64,000 nucleotides of DNA from Artemia franciscana (GCF_032884065.1 NC_088879.1:23794038-23858037); one strand, 5' to 3'; positions 47,471 through 58,739 are shown, numbered from the stretch's first letter. Program-made: numbers and translations. The notes: generated by a model from the letters alone, not told the origin.

Positions 47471-49280
47471 TTATATTTTATTTGTATTTCATGATATTTC
47501 ATTAGGATTAAGCATCAAAGAAACAGGTTCTAATTACAAAGCACTTGAGTGTTTGCATATAATAGACAAGAACCTGGATTCTTTCCCTTTTCAATCTTGC
47601 ACCATAAGAGGAAAGGCAGAAAAATGCCTCAGTACAACTGTAGTTGTTAACTTCCTCAGAAGGAAGCACTATAAATTGTGAAAATTAATTTAAAATCTAA
47701 AATGCTTAACTTTATTCTTCCTAAAATTGCTTTGCTATACTTTACCTTATCTCTTTAATATGCAAATTTTTACTACAGATGGTATCTTCTCTATGGATTT
47801 TCCTGGTAAGTGTTGTAGGAATACTATAGGCAAGTATTTTAGACTTTTAGAATAGACCATTTCCACTACCTATCTATGATGCATAATTGTCAAGGTTCCC
47901 TTTTAATTGTGGGTATTTCTTTGTTTGCAAGTTTATCAAAGCACCTATTATGCACCCCCCCCCCCAAAAGAAAATCCTGGATCCACTATTTTCACTCTGA
48001 AAATACAATTTGAAATAACAAATTTCACAACATTAAAATGTCTAATAACGAGGCAAAGTGCCTGAGTCATAAATCTCAGCAAAGAATGTCTAAACAGGTT
48101 TTTTTTTGAAGTGACCGAGAAAAAGCAAGGCTCTGACTGAGATTGTGTATTATTGGGTAATATCTTTGTCAATAGGAGAAACATATGACTGAGTATTAGC
48201 TGAACTGATAGCTTTTGCTAAATTCGAAAATATGTAGCACTGTATAAGCAAAACTATTCAAATTAATGACCTACTTGTTCAGAAAACAGAGACAATTTTA
48301 ATTGTGAAAAAATCAAATTTCTAGGTGGTATAATAAAGTAGTTATAGTAGATTGAATGTCAAAAAGTGTGAAGAGTGAACAAAGTGACCAAGTACCAGTC
48401 GTCTTACCCTAGTCTCCAGAATTGTTTCCTTTTGAGAATGTCACCAATGCATCAGCACCTATGTCTTAAATTATGATTTAGAAAAATTATGTGATGCAGA
48501 ATGCTTCTGTTGAGGTTTGTATGTGCTGTTGCTGTACCTGGGCTCAGGGGTGAATCTCTAGCATTTCTATTGGGCAGGGGGGGGGGCAAGAGGGTTTCAT
48601 ATCTGGATAGTCAATGGGCATGAGATGTATGCGTTTTTCCAGTTATGGGGGGGGCCATCAAACAATGCCCCTGTCTATACCACTTCTTTAAGTTCCATTT
48701 TAGTAATAAAAAGTTAGTACTAGCTCACTGAAGGTCAGCACTTTTTGGCTGGGGAGGAAGTTAAGGTAAATACTTCATAAGAACCTCCCAGGGCATAATG
48801 TAGCCTAGGCTAGGTTGAGGAAATATTCATAGGCTATAGGCTAGCCTGAGCTTTTGTTTAGAAAACTCAACTACTTTCCAATAAGGCAAAAAATGCATCT
48901 AGAATTACATTTTCCATAGATTAGCCAAATATTTCAGGAAAACAAAGACACTGAGCCAAGATTTGCAATGTTAGCTCATTTTATGCTCACGACCCTTAAC
49001 ATTTGCAAATCCAATTCAATCCAATTTATTTCCAAAACAGGCAGCAAACAAGTCAAATATTTGTTTAGTTTTCAATAACAGGTTCTGAAGAAAAATGGGC
49101 TAACCTTCATTCTGCCCATCTTCCAGAGGACATTCCCAAAAACTTTTAAACTTTTCACAAGCCGCGTGTCTAATCATTTCAATTTCTGTTTATTCTTGTA
49201 AGCAGCGTTACCGACAGTCTAAAAACTGTACTAGTTTTTCGACTAAAATTGTACCTCAAGAGGTTGAACCAAATGTACAC
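47471..49280. other. OGFOD1-like intron, no gene recognised
   Basis: AT-rich with G/C homopolymers at 47953 and 48578. A 27-bp segment with textbook splice ends (TACAG|ATGG...CCTG|GTAAGTG, plus, 47777-47804) is noted but unsupported. Confidence 0.4.
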
Positions 49281-49452
49281 CTGGGAAAGCTAATTTGGTC
49301 GCTGTTTTCTGCTTTTCCTGGCAATTTTTCCAAAAATGCAGGGCAGACCACCCCTCCTTTTTTCTATTTTCTGACTCTCTACTTTGAGGGTCTTCAGAGA
49401 TGATGAAAGAAAGAGAAGTATTCGTGTACACTCCAAGTTCTCCGTTCCATTT
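49281..49452 (-). CDS. OGFOD1: Probable 5' coding exon of the OGFOD1-like gene
   Basis: The donor CCCAG|GTGTAC at 49281/49280 leaves one G, which with GT of the exon at 41357 makes Gly, giving ...KLAFPG-VFSKPFKHLILPDF in one frame. A possible acceptor TTTTCTTAAG|AAATGG puts the exon start at 49452 (172 nt, 57 codons). The coding stretch (ISEDPQSRES..., ALHFWKNCQEKQK) resembles only in a general way the variable N-terminus of OGFOD1 with its ...AW/FW region before the PF motif. No ATG is in frame, so another 5' exon is required. A different donor (GAG|GTACAA at about 49258) would need a weaker acceptor. Confidence 0.5.
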
Positions 49453-50411
49453 CTTAAGAAAATGATATTTTGGACGCGGGTCAAATGATCAGAATGCCAT
49501 ATTTTAATATCGTTGCAGCCTCTGTATTCAAATTAATATTCCAAAATGTTGATTTGTTCCCCCTTATCTTAACTTAAGAACCTAGGTGCCGAAGTAGTAA
49601 TTTTACATAAATTGTTTTCCTAAAATTGATTTCAAAGAGACAAACATAAATAATAATAGAATTTTGACTTTCAGCGATAATACAATAGAATTTTCATCTT
49701 TTTGTAGGAGTATTCTTGGTTGGTGGTGGAGCGCCAAAATAATTTCATCGCTGAAAAATTGAAGAAGGAGTGAACACCCTCATATTACATATATGAAATA
49801 GTTCTTTTCCGTCGTCAGTACATCGCTCTTTACGCTATACTTAGAATTTGGTTAAATATTGGCCAAAATAAACAATAGCTCGTTTATGTTATTTTCGGCT
49901 AATCTTAGCATTTGATATTATTTTAAGCTGCTTCCTAACTCTGATTTTTATGTGATAATAAACTAAAGGTATTGTATGTCTTCGGCTTGTGGTTGTTAAT
50001 AAATAATAAAAAAAAGTTTTTTTCCAACTGAAAGCAAGGAACAACACTCATACTTAAAACGGGCAGAAATTATTACGTATATGAAGGGGTGATCCCTTTC
50101 TCAGCTCTTCAATCTTTACGTTAATGTTTCACTTTTTGTTCAAATTATTTAAGAATGACCCCAGACACTGGGGTCATTGTAAGGTTACAAAGACTGGTAG
50201 TCTTTGTAAGTGTGATTTCTTACAAAGAAATTAAAAATAAAGGCTAACGTTTCATAATTGATGAAAAATTTATATTATTGATTTCATTTATTTTCTGAGT
50301 GAAAGGAATTAAAGCTCTTGCTACTCCTTTTGTTTGAGAAGTATTATTTTGCCTTTTCCTATAAATCTATTGCGTGGTTAGAGTTTCTGGAATTTCCCTT
50401 TCCTGAACCGA
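49453..50411. repeat. R1-related fragments upstream of the I-like element
   Basis: 49785-49850 holds ACATATATGAAATAGTTC...CATCGCTCTTTACGCTATAC. 50005-50135 holds CCAACTGAAAGCAAGGAACA...ACGGGCAGAAATTATTACGT...TCAATCTTTACGTTAATG. Both are R1 foldback-end pieces. The rest, including the presumed 5' leader of the retrotransposon just before 50412, has no recognisable feature. Confidence 0.6.
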
Positions 50412-50633
50412 ATGTTTCCTAACACTTCTAGCCCCCTCAGGGAAGGGGGCCAAGCATCTAATTGGTTATCAGAAGCTGATATTCCTATTGTTGTATCTCC
50501 AATATCCAATGATGATAGCCTGAATGAAACCATGATTACTGTCTCTGAGCCACCAATCTCTGAAACTGAAAACCTGCTAAATGAGGATTTTCAGACAGTA
50601 GGCAGAAAACAGAAACGAAAAAACCTTCTATGA
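50412..50633 (+). CDS. I-like ORF1, N-terminal part
   Basis: 73 codons from ATG, acidic and Ser/Asn-rich, ending FQTVGRKQKRKNLL. It leads into the main ORF1 frame by a -1 shift: the last 16 bases contain A AAA AAC (50618-50624) in exactly the phase for -1 slippage, and the stop TGA (50631-50633) overlaps the next ATG (50630). Either ORF1 is one protein broken by loss of one A (A7 to A6), or the shift is programmed. Confidence 0.75.
   Translation: MFPNTSSPLREGGQASNWLSEADIPIVVSPISNDDSLNETMITVSEPPISETENLLNEDFQTVGRKQKRKNLL
50618..50624 (+). promoter_or_regulatory. Candidate -1 ribosomal frameshift heptamer A_AAA_AAC
   Basis: Zero-frame codons are CGA AAA AAC CTT CTA TGA. The heptamer AAAAAAC fits X_XXY_YYZ in correct phase, and slippage enters the ORF1 main frame as ...KK-PSMSPPE. 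I did not find a clear downstream pseudoknot by eye. A simple 1-base deletion explains it equally well. Confidence 0.4.
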
Positions 50634-51928
50634 GTCCTCCTGAAATAATGGGACTCTCAAACCCAAATCCAGCTGTGGAGATAAAGGACAAATCCATTAT
50701 CCTTTTTGCTCCAACAGTAAAAGATCAATCCTTCTCTATCAAAAATATTACTAACATTAGAATGAATCTTTTCAAAACTTTTAGATGCAGCTTCACTGTG
50801 AATGTGAACAGAGATGGTTCACTAATGGTTATGTTTCTAGACAGAAATGAAGCCTACAAAGCCCTTAGCCTAAATAAAATTGGCAATATCCCTGTTACAC
50901 CTGAATGGTGGAAACCAACCCTGAAAAATTCTCAGAAAATAGTACTGTACAACATACCATTGGAACTGTCAAATGACGACTTGAAAGATGGCCTTATGAA
51001 CAATAAGGGGGAAATGCTGGAGGTTCTGGATGTTCATCGTATGGGCAAACTAGATTCTAAGGGAACAAGAAGTAGTAAGAGTGTCCTCTTTATCTTACCT
51101 GCTAGTTCCCAATTTGACTCAGTATTCCTTTTTGGTCAGCAAAAAGCTCATAAAATATACCAAGAAAAACCTCTTCAATGCTCAAAATGTTTTAAGCTTG
51201 GTCACTCATCTAAGTATTGTTCTTCTTCTGTGCCAGGGTGCCCTAATTGCCTTGGTAATCACTCCTTGTCTACAGAAAGTAGATGCACTGAAGTGCCTAA
51301 ATGTACAAACTGTGATGGTAGACATCAATCAACAGATCACAATTCTTGTCCTAAATATGTTCAACAAGCTAAAGTTTTAAAGATTGCTCTTCAAGAAAAT
51401 GTTCCTTTCCCAATAGCTGCAATGGAGCTGGCCAAGCAGTCAAAAGTACCATCAGGTCCCAGAGTTAATGAGGCCAAAGAAGGGAATTTAGCCCTTCCTC
51501 AAAAACCCTGGCTACAGGTCCACAAGAACCACCCAAATCAGGCACTCATACCTCCTACTGAGACTTCTTACCCTCCATTGGCTAAGGAGCATCCCAAGGT
51601 GGCTGAAGCTAGTCCATCCCTCAACAATCCTAAAACTAAGCCTAAATCTTGGTCTGAAAGAGTGGCAGCTTTTCCTAATATTTCTACTCAAGCCGTAACT
51701 ATGCAAGATAGAGTTCGACCTCATATTACTAATTTAATTAAATATGTTGCATCAGTGGACCTAATATTACAATCAAATATGGCTAAAGATAAAAAAGCCA
51801 GTATAACAAAAGAAATTGCAGAATACTACTTTTCCAATTCTATTTTCAATGAAATAGGAACAGAATTATCATCCATTCTCTCAAAATATCATGCAGGTCA
51901 CCTATTCAACCCTTCCTATGTTAACTAA
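50630..51928 (+). CDS. I-like ORF1 nucleic-acid-binding protein, main part
   Basis: 432 codons. ORF1 protein packages the element RNA. An RRM-like region spans about residues 15-175. Then come three zinc-knuckle-type clusters: CSKCFKLGHSSKYC (CX2CX4HX4C), CPNCLGNHSLSTESRC and CTNCDGRHQSTDHNSC (about residues 184-242). A Pro/Lys-rich linker and a short C-terminal helix region follow. It ends TATGTTAACTAA, overlapping the ORF2 ATG (51918) by 11 bp, an arrangement compatible with termination-reinitiation. No internal stop. Confidence 0.88.
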   Translation: MSPPEIMGLSNPNPAVEIKDKSIILFAPTVKDQSFSIKNITNIRMNLFKTFRCSFTVNVNRDGSLMVMFLDRNEAYKALSLNKIGNIPVTPEWWKPTLKNSQKIVLYNIPLELSNDDLKDGLMNNKGEMLEVLDVHRMGKLDSKGTRSSKSVLFILPASSQFDSVFLFGQQKAHKIYQEKPLQCSKCFKLGHSSKYCSSSVPGCPNCLGNHSLSTESRCTEVPKCTNCDGRHQSTDHNSCPKYVQQAKVLKIALQENVPFPIAAMELAKQSKVPSGPRVNEAKEGNLALPQKPWLQVHKNHPNQALIPPTETSYPPLAKEHPKVAEASPSLNNPKTKPKSWSERVAAFPNISTQAVTMQDRVRPHITNLIKYVASVDLILQSNMAKDKKASITKEIAEYYFSNSIFNEIGTELSSILSKYHAGHLFNPSYVN

Positions 51929-54686
51929 GCTACAGATCCTACAATGGAATTGCGTCTCTTTAAATTCAAATAAACTTGCTGATCTTATCCAATGTGCAAA
52001 TGATAAGAGAATTGGAATTATTTGTCTACAAGAGACTAATCTTCATCAGTACAAGAAAATCAAAATGCCTGGGTACAAGTGCTACAGGAAGGATAGATCA
52101 ACTAACAGAAAGGGAGGGGGTGTGGCAATTTTTGTTCATGATTCAATCCAACACTCCCCTCAACCCTTAACTATCTACAGGGATGAAATAGATGTTGTAG
52201 GCATATTAATTACCTTAGCTAATGGTAACCATCTTGCCATAAAATCCTTTTATAATCCATGTGGGAGTAAGGACATCCAAAGTATCTTGGAAACAGAATT
52301 ATCAGGTAATAATACCTTTATTTTTGGTGATTTTAATGCCCACAGTCCTCTCTGGGAACAATCAGCAGGTAGCAACAAAGCAGGAAGAGGAATAGAGTAC
52401 ATATTGTCCAATTTTCCTGACACCTTGATTTTCACTCCATTTGACTCTCAGACCAGGTATAATATTTCTTCTAACTCTTTCTCAACTATAGATTTGCTTC
52501 TAGGTCCTTCTTCATATTATGATTTAGTTCAGATGGTAAAGGTGTCGTCTCTCCAATCTGATCATTGTGCAATTCTTACATCATTTCAAGATTTATGCTA
52601 CACTCCCAAACCCTACGTCCCTACATTTATCAACTCCAAAGGTAATTGGTCCCTTTTTCGTGAGATATTAAATGAAGTAGATTTTTCCTTTGTTTCTCCT
52701 AATTATGATATTAATGCCATTGAGTCTAATTTGAGATCAATCCTGCTGGAGTCAGCTAAATCGGCAATTCCAATGACTAGGGTACGTTTTTACAATGGCT
52801 CCAAAAGACCCAAGAATTGGTGGAATGATGAGTGTAGGGTTGCAGTTCTGGCAAAAAGAAAGGCTCGTAAAATGTTTCAAAAGCACCCATCTCAGTCAAC
52901 AGCAATCTTTTATAAGCAGTCATGTGCTAAGGTGAAACTAATTTGTAGGAGAGCTAAACAGAGTACATGGCTGAATTTCAGCTCAAGTATCAGTTTTAGA
53001 ACCCCAATTTCAAAGGTCCATAATTTCATTAGCCAACTAAATAGTGGAAAGCAGCCTAATGATGACCGTAGATATGATATAATTCAGGATGGATATCCAA
53101 TTGTATCAGATAAAAAGAAGGCAGATCTGTTTACCAATGTTTTTAAAAACGATTGCTCAGATTTTCATCCCAGCCGACCTCCTTTTTGTAATCTCCCTCT
53201 TACCTGTTCTTATAAGGGTACTCTGATGAAACCTTTTTCCCAAGATGAATTTTGTGTAGCACTTAATTCTCTTAACATCAAGTCTTCCCCAGGTTATGAC
53301 GGTATTTATATGAAGTGGATTCTTGAGTCCCCAAAGATGTTTCATACAGCCCTCTTAAGTCTTTATAATCTTATTTGGTCAAGTCAAAAGTTCCCAGATG
53401 CCTGGAAGATTGCTCAGGTATTCCCAGCTTTAAAACCTTCTTATTCATCTAATGATCTCAAGTCTTACCGTCCTATATCAGTATTACCTTCCTTTAGTAA
53501 AGTTCTGGAAAGGCTTGTCTTATCAAGAATTGAGTGGTTTTCTGAAGTCAACAATCTCTTTCCTAGTGAACAAACAGGTTTCAGAAAAGGACATAGCTCT
53601 TTAGATAACATTACCCGGCTAGAAATTGATGTTTGTAACTCCCTCAAAAAAAGACATGTCACAATGGCTGTTCTGTTTGACTGGTCGAATGCCTATGGAA
53701 ATGTAGTCCACAATAAATTATTGGAAATCCTAATAAATCTTGACTTCCCGTATCCTTTTATAAGTTTTATAAAGTCTTTTCTAACTGATAGATATTTTTA
53801 CGTTCAAGTAAATCAGTCTAGAAGTGAGCAATGCCCCATTACGAGAGGACTTCCTCAAGGTGCAATATTGAGTCCTCTTCTATTCAACTTGTATGTTTCT
53901 GAATTTCAAGTATCTCATGCATCATTTGGCCTTTATGCAGATGATTTGATCATTTGGAAGTCAGGAAGGGATATTAGCCTTCTTCAAAGCCTTATTCAAC
54001 ATGATATAAGTCTAGTCCAGAGATTCTCTTTAGCATTTGGCTTCCCAATATCAATCAGTAAAACTAAAGCCGTTATATTTACTAATGGTACTCTAGATCC
54101 TCCTAATCCTCTGACAATTTTCTCAAGGGAGATCCCATATTGCAATTCAGTGAAGTTACTTGGTTTATTAATGGATTCTAAAATGCAGTGGCATGAACAT
54201 ATTAATTCTTTGAAATCTCTGATTATTCAGAGACTTTGTATTCTAAAAAGACTTGCTGGAAGTAAGTGGGGATGTCACCCAAAGATTATTTTGGATTTTT
54301 ACAAATTATATATTCGTTCAAATATAGAATATGGGATTCAAATATTTTCAGCTCGTCCCCCATCCTCATTCAAAATCCTTGAATCTTTACAAAATTCTGC
54401 TATTCGAATAGCTTTGGGTGTGCATAAGCATACTCCTCTGTCAAAGTTAAGAACACTGTCAGGATTGGTGTCCCTAAGTGAAAGAGCATCTAGTCTAAGG
54501 TTAAAGTATTTCTTGCAAATCCAGGCTTATGGAGCCAAGCATGCTGTATATGCACATACTTTTGCTGAGAAGTCAGCCTGTCCCAATGCCCATTCATCAT
54601 GGAATCAGTTTCAACTGGAGGTCCCAAACTGGAATCAACATTCGCTTCATGCATATCCCTTTACTGAGTCCCCCCATGGGAAATGA
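51918..54686 (+). CDS. I-like ORF2: endonuclease and reverse transcriptase
   Basis: 922 codons from ATG 51918, chosen because it precedes the endonuclease motif LQILQWNC and overlaps the ORF1 stop; the frame extends nine codons further upstream. APE-type endonuclease (about residues 1-225): QWNC, ICLQET, FGDFNAHSPLW, IDLLLGP and SDHC. RT (about 430-720): SPGYDGI, RPISVLPSFSKVLERLV, QTGFRKGHSS, LFDWSNAYG (first catalytic Asp), GLPQGAILSPLLFNLY and YADD. All catalytic residues are present. The frame ends just after a C6 run (54670-54675); one more C would join it to the RNase H frame through ...SPPWEMSPP. Confidence 0.92.
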   Translation: MLTKLQILQWNCVSLNSNKLADLIQCANDKRIGIICLQETNLHQYKKIKMPGYKCYRKDRSTNRKGGGVAIFVHDSIQHSPQPLTIYRDEIDVVGILITLANGNHLAIKSFYNPCGSKDIQSILETELSGNNTFIFGDFNAHSPLWEQSAGSNKAGRGIEYILSNFPDTLIFTPFDSQTRYNISSNSFSTIDLLLGPSSYYDLVQMVKVSSLQSDHCAILTSFQDLCYTPKPYVPTFINSKGNWSLFREILNEVDFSFVSPNYDINAIESNLRSILLESAKSAIPMTRVRFYNGSKRPKNWWNDECRVAVLAKRKARKMFQKHPSQSTAIFYKQSCAKVKLICRRAKQSTWLNFSSSISFRTPISKVHNFISQLNSGKQPNDDRRYDIIQDGYPIVSDKKKADLFTNVFKNDCSDFHPSRPPFCNLPLTCSYKGTLMKPFSQDEFCVALNSLNIKSSPGYDGIYMKWILESPKMFHTALLSLYNLIWSSQKFPDAWKIAQVFPALKPSYSSNDLKSYRPISVLPSFSKVLERLVLSRIEWFSEVNNLFPSEQTGFRKGHSSLDNITRLEIDVCNSLKKRHVTMAVLFDWSNAYGNVVHNKLLEILINLDFPYPFISFIKSFLTDRYFYVQVNQSRSEQCPITRGLPQGAILSPLLFNLYVSEFQVSHASFGLYADDLIIWKSGRDISLLQSLIQHDISLVQRFSLAFGFPISISKTKAVIFTNGTLDPPNPLTIFSREIPYCNSVKLLGLLMDSKMQWHEHINSLKSLIIQRLCILKRLAGSKWGCHPKIILDFYKLYIRSNIEYGIQIFSARPPSSFKILESLQNSAIRIALGVHKHTPLSKLRTLSGLVSLSERASSLRLKYFLQIQAYGAKHAVYAHTFAEKSACPNAHSSWNQFQLEVPNWNQHSLHAYPFTESPHGK

Positions 54687-55594
54687 GTCCTCCAAGCTGT
54701 CAAGTAGAACTTATCTATATTAGTAAAGATTTGATTCCTAATTATGAGATCCAGACTATTTTGGCTGAACACATCTCAAAGGCTTACCCCAACTATAGAA
54801 AAATATATACTGATGGATCCGTCCAGAGGGAAAGAGCTGGAGCAGGAGCATGTATGCCATCCCTGAATTTGAATATTTATTCTCCTCTCCCATTGGGATC
54901 TTCTATCCTGTCTGCCGAATTATGTGCCATCCGCCTGGCATTGGATGCTCTTATAAATTATAACATTGAATCTGAAAATATACTCTGTCTCTCTGACTCT
55001 AAATCAGCATTACTACTGATCCAAAATATTAATAGAATTGCTAATGACAAAGATTTATATAATATTAGAAGACAGCTTCTTAATCTTAAGATCATGGATA
55101 ATGAAGTTTATTTTCAACATGTTCCTAGTCATAAAGGTATAAAATATAATGATATGGCTGATTCTCTAGCAGCAAAGGCTTCCATGTTATCTCCTAGTCC
55201 TTCCTCTGACCTCAATTCACGAGATATTATCAGGCAAAGATCCAAAGTTAATCACAGTACATTAATGTTATCTCCATTTCATACAAGATTAAAAACAGTG
55301 CTATATTACCGACTGAAATCAGGTGCCCTACTTCTAAATAGCTTGTTATTTAATTGGAAGCTACATCATTCCCCTTTATGCCGAATCTGCTTTTCAACAG
55401 AGGAAACAATCCAGCATATTTTATTTGATTGCCAGGCTCAGAGTGAGGAGACTGTTGCTCTTAAGCATTTCTGCTCCTTGGCTAAGATTCCAAATACTTA
55501 TACAGCTATCCTGGATTCTAACCTGCCATGGGAAATTGATCGTAAGATATTTAAGGCAGCAATTGATACCTTAAAGAAGAGAAATATTGTTTAA
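54683..55594 (+). CDS. I-like RNase H domain and C-terminal CCHC motif
   Basis: 303 codons; the ATG overlaps the previous stop (ATGA). RNase H removes template RNA in reverse transcription. The catalytic set is complete: YTDGS (Asp, about residue 43), SAELCAI (Glu), LSDSKSA (Asp) and NDMADSLA (Asp). The C-terminus has CRICFSTEETIQHILFDC (CX2CX7HX4C, about residue 233), a motif that ends many I- and R1-type proteins. It was surely fused to ORF2 in the parent element. Confidence 0.9.
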   Translation: MSPPSCQVELIYISKDLIPNYEIQTILAEHISKAYPNYRKIYTDGSVQRERAGAGACMPSLNLNIYSPLPLGSSILSAELCAIRLALDALINYNIESENILCLSDSKSALLLIQNINRIANDKDLYNIRRQLLNLKIMDNEVYFQHVPSHKGIKYNDMADSLAAKASMLSPSPSSDLNSRDIIRQRSKVNHSTLMLSPFHTRLKTVLYYRLKSGALLLNSLLFNWKLHHSPLCRICFSTEETIQHILFDCQAQSEETVALKHFCSLAKIPNTYTAILDSNLPWEIDRKIFKAAIDTLKKRNIV

Positions 55595-56059
55595 TAAGGA
55601 TTAAAGCTTGAAGAAGTCAATTTTTAATGGGACGCGATTTATCCATAGTTTTTGATTGTGCAGAAGAGAGCGGGAATGAGTAGGAAGAGCCGTATTGGTA
55701 CCGGCCGGCCTAGTGCCTTAAACTGCTGGGGACAGGTAGCTCAGGTACTCGCACTTCCCACAATCAATAACAGTGTATTATTGTTCATAATCGTATATAT
55801 CCATTGTTCGCAGACTGGAGCAGAATAGTGCTTCCAGTAGCTAGTTTTTCTGAAGAAGTCAAAGAGGTGAAAGGACTTGTTGTTAGTCCATATACCTCTC
55901 TACAATTTTTGGAACTGGAACTGGACACACAAGGGCCGTATAATTAGAATAGTAAGCTTTTGACAAATGCACAAACACTTTAGCGTAAAGACCAAGGTAC
56001 TGAGGCGGGGGTAACTCTTTTTTATACGTAATAACAAACAAAAGATAAATCTGAGAGAC
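55595..56059 (+). other. Presumed 3' UTR of the I-like element and spacer
   Basis: No ORF. The word GAAGAAGTCAA occurs at about 55610 and 55854. GC-rich GGTACCGGCCGGCCTAGTGC (55696-55715) is unlike its surroundings. No poly-A or clear tandem tail marks the 3' end. Confidence 0.45.
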
Positions 56060-56830
56060 TTACTGTTAAAATAGTTCATGGTAACAACCATAAGTAAAGA
56101 GTGACTCGGTTCAATAGTAAGAAAAGCTCTAAAAATAAAATTTTTTATATTAATAGATACATCAAAAGAATCAGATTTTATCTTGATTTCAAATATATAA
56201 TTGTTTTTAGGTTCAGTTTTACCCATCAAAGGTTAAGAGCCTGAGAAAATTTTCGAAGAAAAATGAAAAACGCCCGCTAAAAGTAATGCAATTTTAATAA
56301 AAATCAAATGATCAGATTTTAGGGTATAAGAGAACCCCACTGTATAGGTTTCAAGCTCCTATCTGCAAAAATGTGGAATTTTGTATTTTTTTGCCAGAAG
56401 AAAGATCACAGATACGTGTTCATTTGTTTTTGTTTATTTGTTTTCCCCAGGGGTGATTGTAATGATCAAGCTTTCCTAGAATATCGGAAGAGATCTCATT
56501 CAAACGGAAATTAAAAGGTCTAGTGCCCTTTTTAAGTGACCAAAAAATCGGAAGGCAACTAGGCCACCTCCCGCACCATTTTTTCCCAAAATCTTCCAAT
56601 CAAAATTTGGAGATAACCATTTTGTTCATCATAGTTGAAACGCCCAATAACTGTGCCTTTGTGTATAACATGATCCACTCCCCCCAAAGATCAAAGGGAA
56701 ATGTCTTTAAGTTATAAAATTTGCCTGTTGTTTATGAATAGTATTTTCTATTGGGATGCGTGTGTACATTTTTTTTGGGGGGGGGGAGGGGATAAATTTT
56801 CTGTTGGGGGTTTTTCCAATGGAAACTTTT
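56060..56830 (+). repeat. Dispersed repeat R1, diverged copy
   Basis: Words AGTTCATGGTAACAACC, GAGTGACTCGGTTCAATAG, ACATCAAAAGAATCAGATTT, GTTTCAAGCTCCTATCTGCA and TAGGCCACCTCCCGCACC follow the R1 order. Older and more decayed than the copy at 30083. Confidence 0.82.
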
Positions 56831-58739
56831 TCACGGAGAGGCAAGTTTTCGGGGAGTGAACTTGTCAGGGAAAATTATACATTGCAGGAATTTACCAGAA
56901 TTATTATGCAGAATTCTTCTTATATGCCTTGTTTTATCTTTTCCGTCTCAGTTTTACGCATGGAGTGGCTAAGAGTAATTTTCCGGGGTAAATTTTCACA
57001 GGGATTAGAATTGTCTAGAGGATATTTCCATAATGAGGGTGTCTCTCCGCGGAGGTGGGAAGTCTTATTTATTTCTTATTTATTAAACTTAAGAAGGTGA
57101 AATTGCTTTTTATGTGTTTTGTTCTCAGTAAAGTGCAAATTATGTTCTGGTCTTGAGAAGAGAAGTAGGCTGTCAATCCTATACATGTTAAGTGTTGTTT
57201 GTTTTGTCTTTGACTCCGTTATTTTTTGTAATTTATGTTCGTTTTGGGTTTCATTTATTTATTCGTTGGGATTAGTTGTACCTTTGTCCTTGGAAGATAA
57301 TTTGACTTTATTTCTGCTCTATCTTGGTTTAATGAAGCTCTTTACTTTTTTATGAAAAACTTGTTTCGTGGAAAAAGTTTGTTGAATGAAGTTACTATTA
57401 AATGTTGAAAGAGCCTTAGCGTCGGCATATAAGAACAGATGTGTGATGGGTGTAGTGCCATGGAATGTTAGCCAGTTGTACTATCTAAAAACCGTTCTTA
57501 GAAATATTTGACCCTAATACTTTTGTTAAGTGATAGAGTGGTAAAAACTACCCCAAACCCCCTAACCATTTTTTGTGGATGCATACTGAATTTTAACTGA
57601 CCTACCAAAGATTCTTCGTCGGGTTCTAAAAGATTATATGGAAATCCGATGGTGTATACTCAAGGGCTACTGATAAAACTCAAAACAAATGTAAGTGGGG
57701 TAATTTTTACCCTACTGGACAAGTCAAGGGTTAAATCAGAAGCAACAAATTTCCTTGGGGATGGAGATAGAACTAATGTTCACATCTCATTCTCGTGAAA
57801 CCTCACATTCGTTCAAAAACGATGGATTCTCTGTCCAGTTCTACTCTGGTTTCAATTCCTGGTAGGAATGGTAATTTTCCTGAGAATAGGAAGTGAACAT
57901 GAGTTCAACTATCATCCACGTGATAATTGGCCTTTAGGCTCAACAAATGATTAACGAGAGGAGAATGGAGGCAAAAACATACTTCCAATGTAGATATTCA
58001 GCGTGAAAACGCAAGTTTTATTACTTTCATCCAACTCTCATCCTCCTAAAAATGGCCCCAACCTGCGTCTTTTCTACCGCTTTCGAGAAGAATGCAGTGG
58101 AATAAAAAAATTTTGTTTTCGGTAGTAAATATTTTTCTTAAGAATTATAGTTATTTTCCTTTTAACGCGCCGTCAATCCTGTTCAGAGCTAGGTGAAAGG
58201 CAACAGAAAACCCCAGAACCCAAATGTACTAAACCGTGGACTATAGGGCCTATGGTCGAATTTATTAGTATTCAGTGGAAAAGTATAGCCTAAGAAAGAT
58301 TATCACTAGGTTTTTGTTTAAAGGGGAGACACAGACTGGAAGGGAACCCTGGATATTTCTGAGAACTTTTATAGCCTACTTAACAACTTTCATAAATACT
58401 TAGGCCTATCTCCTTCCTCAAAATGCTATAGGTCAACATTAGAGAATGGTAATTTTTGTAAAATTCTAGTTTATCTACTTTTGGCTACCTTGGAAAGGGG
58501 CTAGGTTAAGGAAAAGAAAATTTCATTTAATGAATCCAGAGGCAAAACATACTCTTTGAAGATATTGCTAAGCTTCTATGTTAACTCTCTTTCATGTTTA
58601 AGTCTTAGAAATTTGCCTACTTGACAGTTCTATACCAATTGAGATTTTGACAAAACAACATTTTACCTTAATTCTCAGTCATAAGTTTCTTTGTCTCTGG
58701 TTCTAGTTCTTAAAATGCCATTTCTGTTATTTTGAGTAG
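56831..58739. other. No recognisable gene
   Basis: AT-rich. Frames at 56756-57100 and 57119-57355 have no domain, splice support or repeat match. Confidence 0.45.

Larger units (their letters stand above)
50412..55594 (+). mobile_element. I-like non-LTR retrotransposon, nearly intact
   Basis: Four frames in order: ORF1 start (50412-50633), ORF1 main (50630-51928), ORF2 endonuclease-RT (51918-54686) and RNase H plus C-terminal Cys motif (54683-55594). CCHC knuckles in ORF1, an APE-type endonuclease, RT and an RNase H domain are the layout of the I superclade (I/Jockey-related elements with RNase H). The only breaks are shifts at A6 (50618) and C6 (54670) runs. 5' and 3' element borders were not resolved; a 3' UTR probably runs to about 55870. 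Confidence 0.9.

Noticed and set aside
47777..47804. 27-bp microexon with perfect splice consensus
   Set aside because: Too short to support without transcript data, and no partner exon found.
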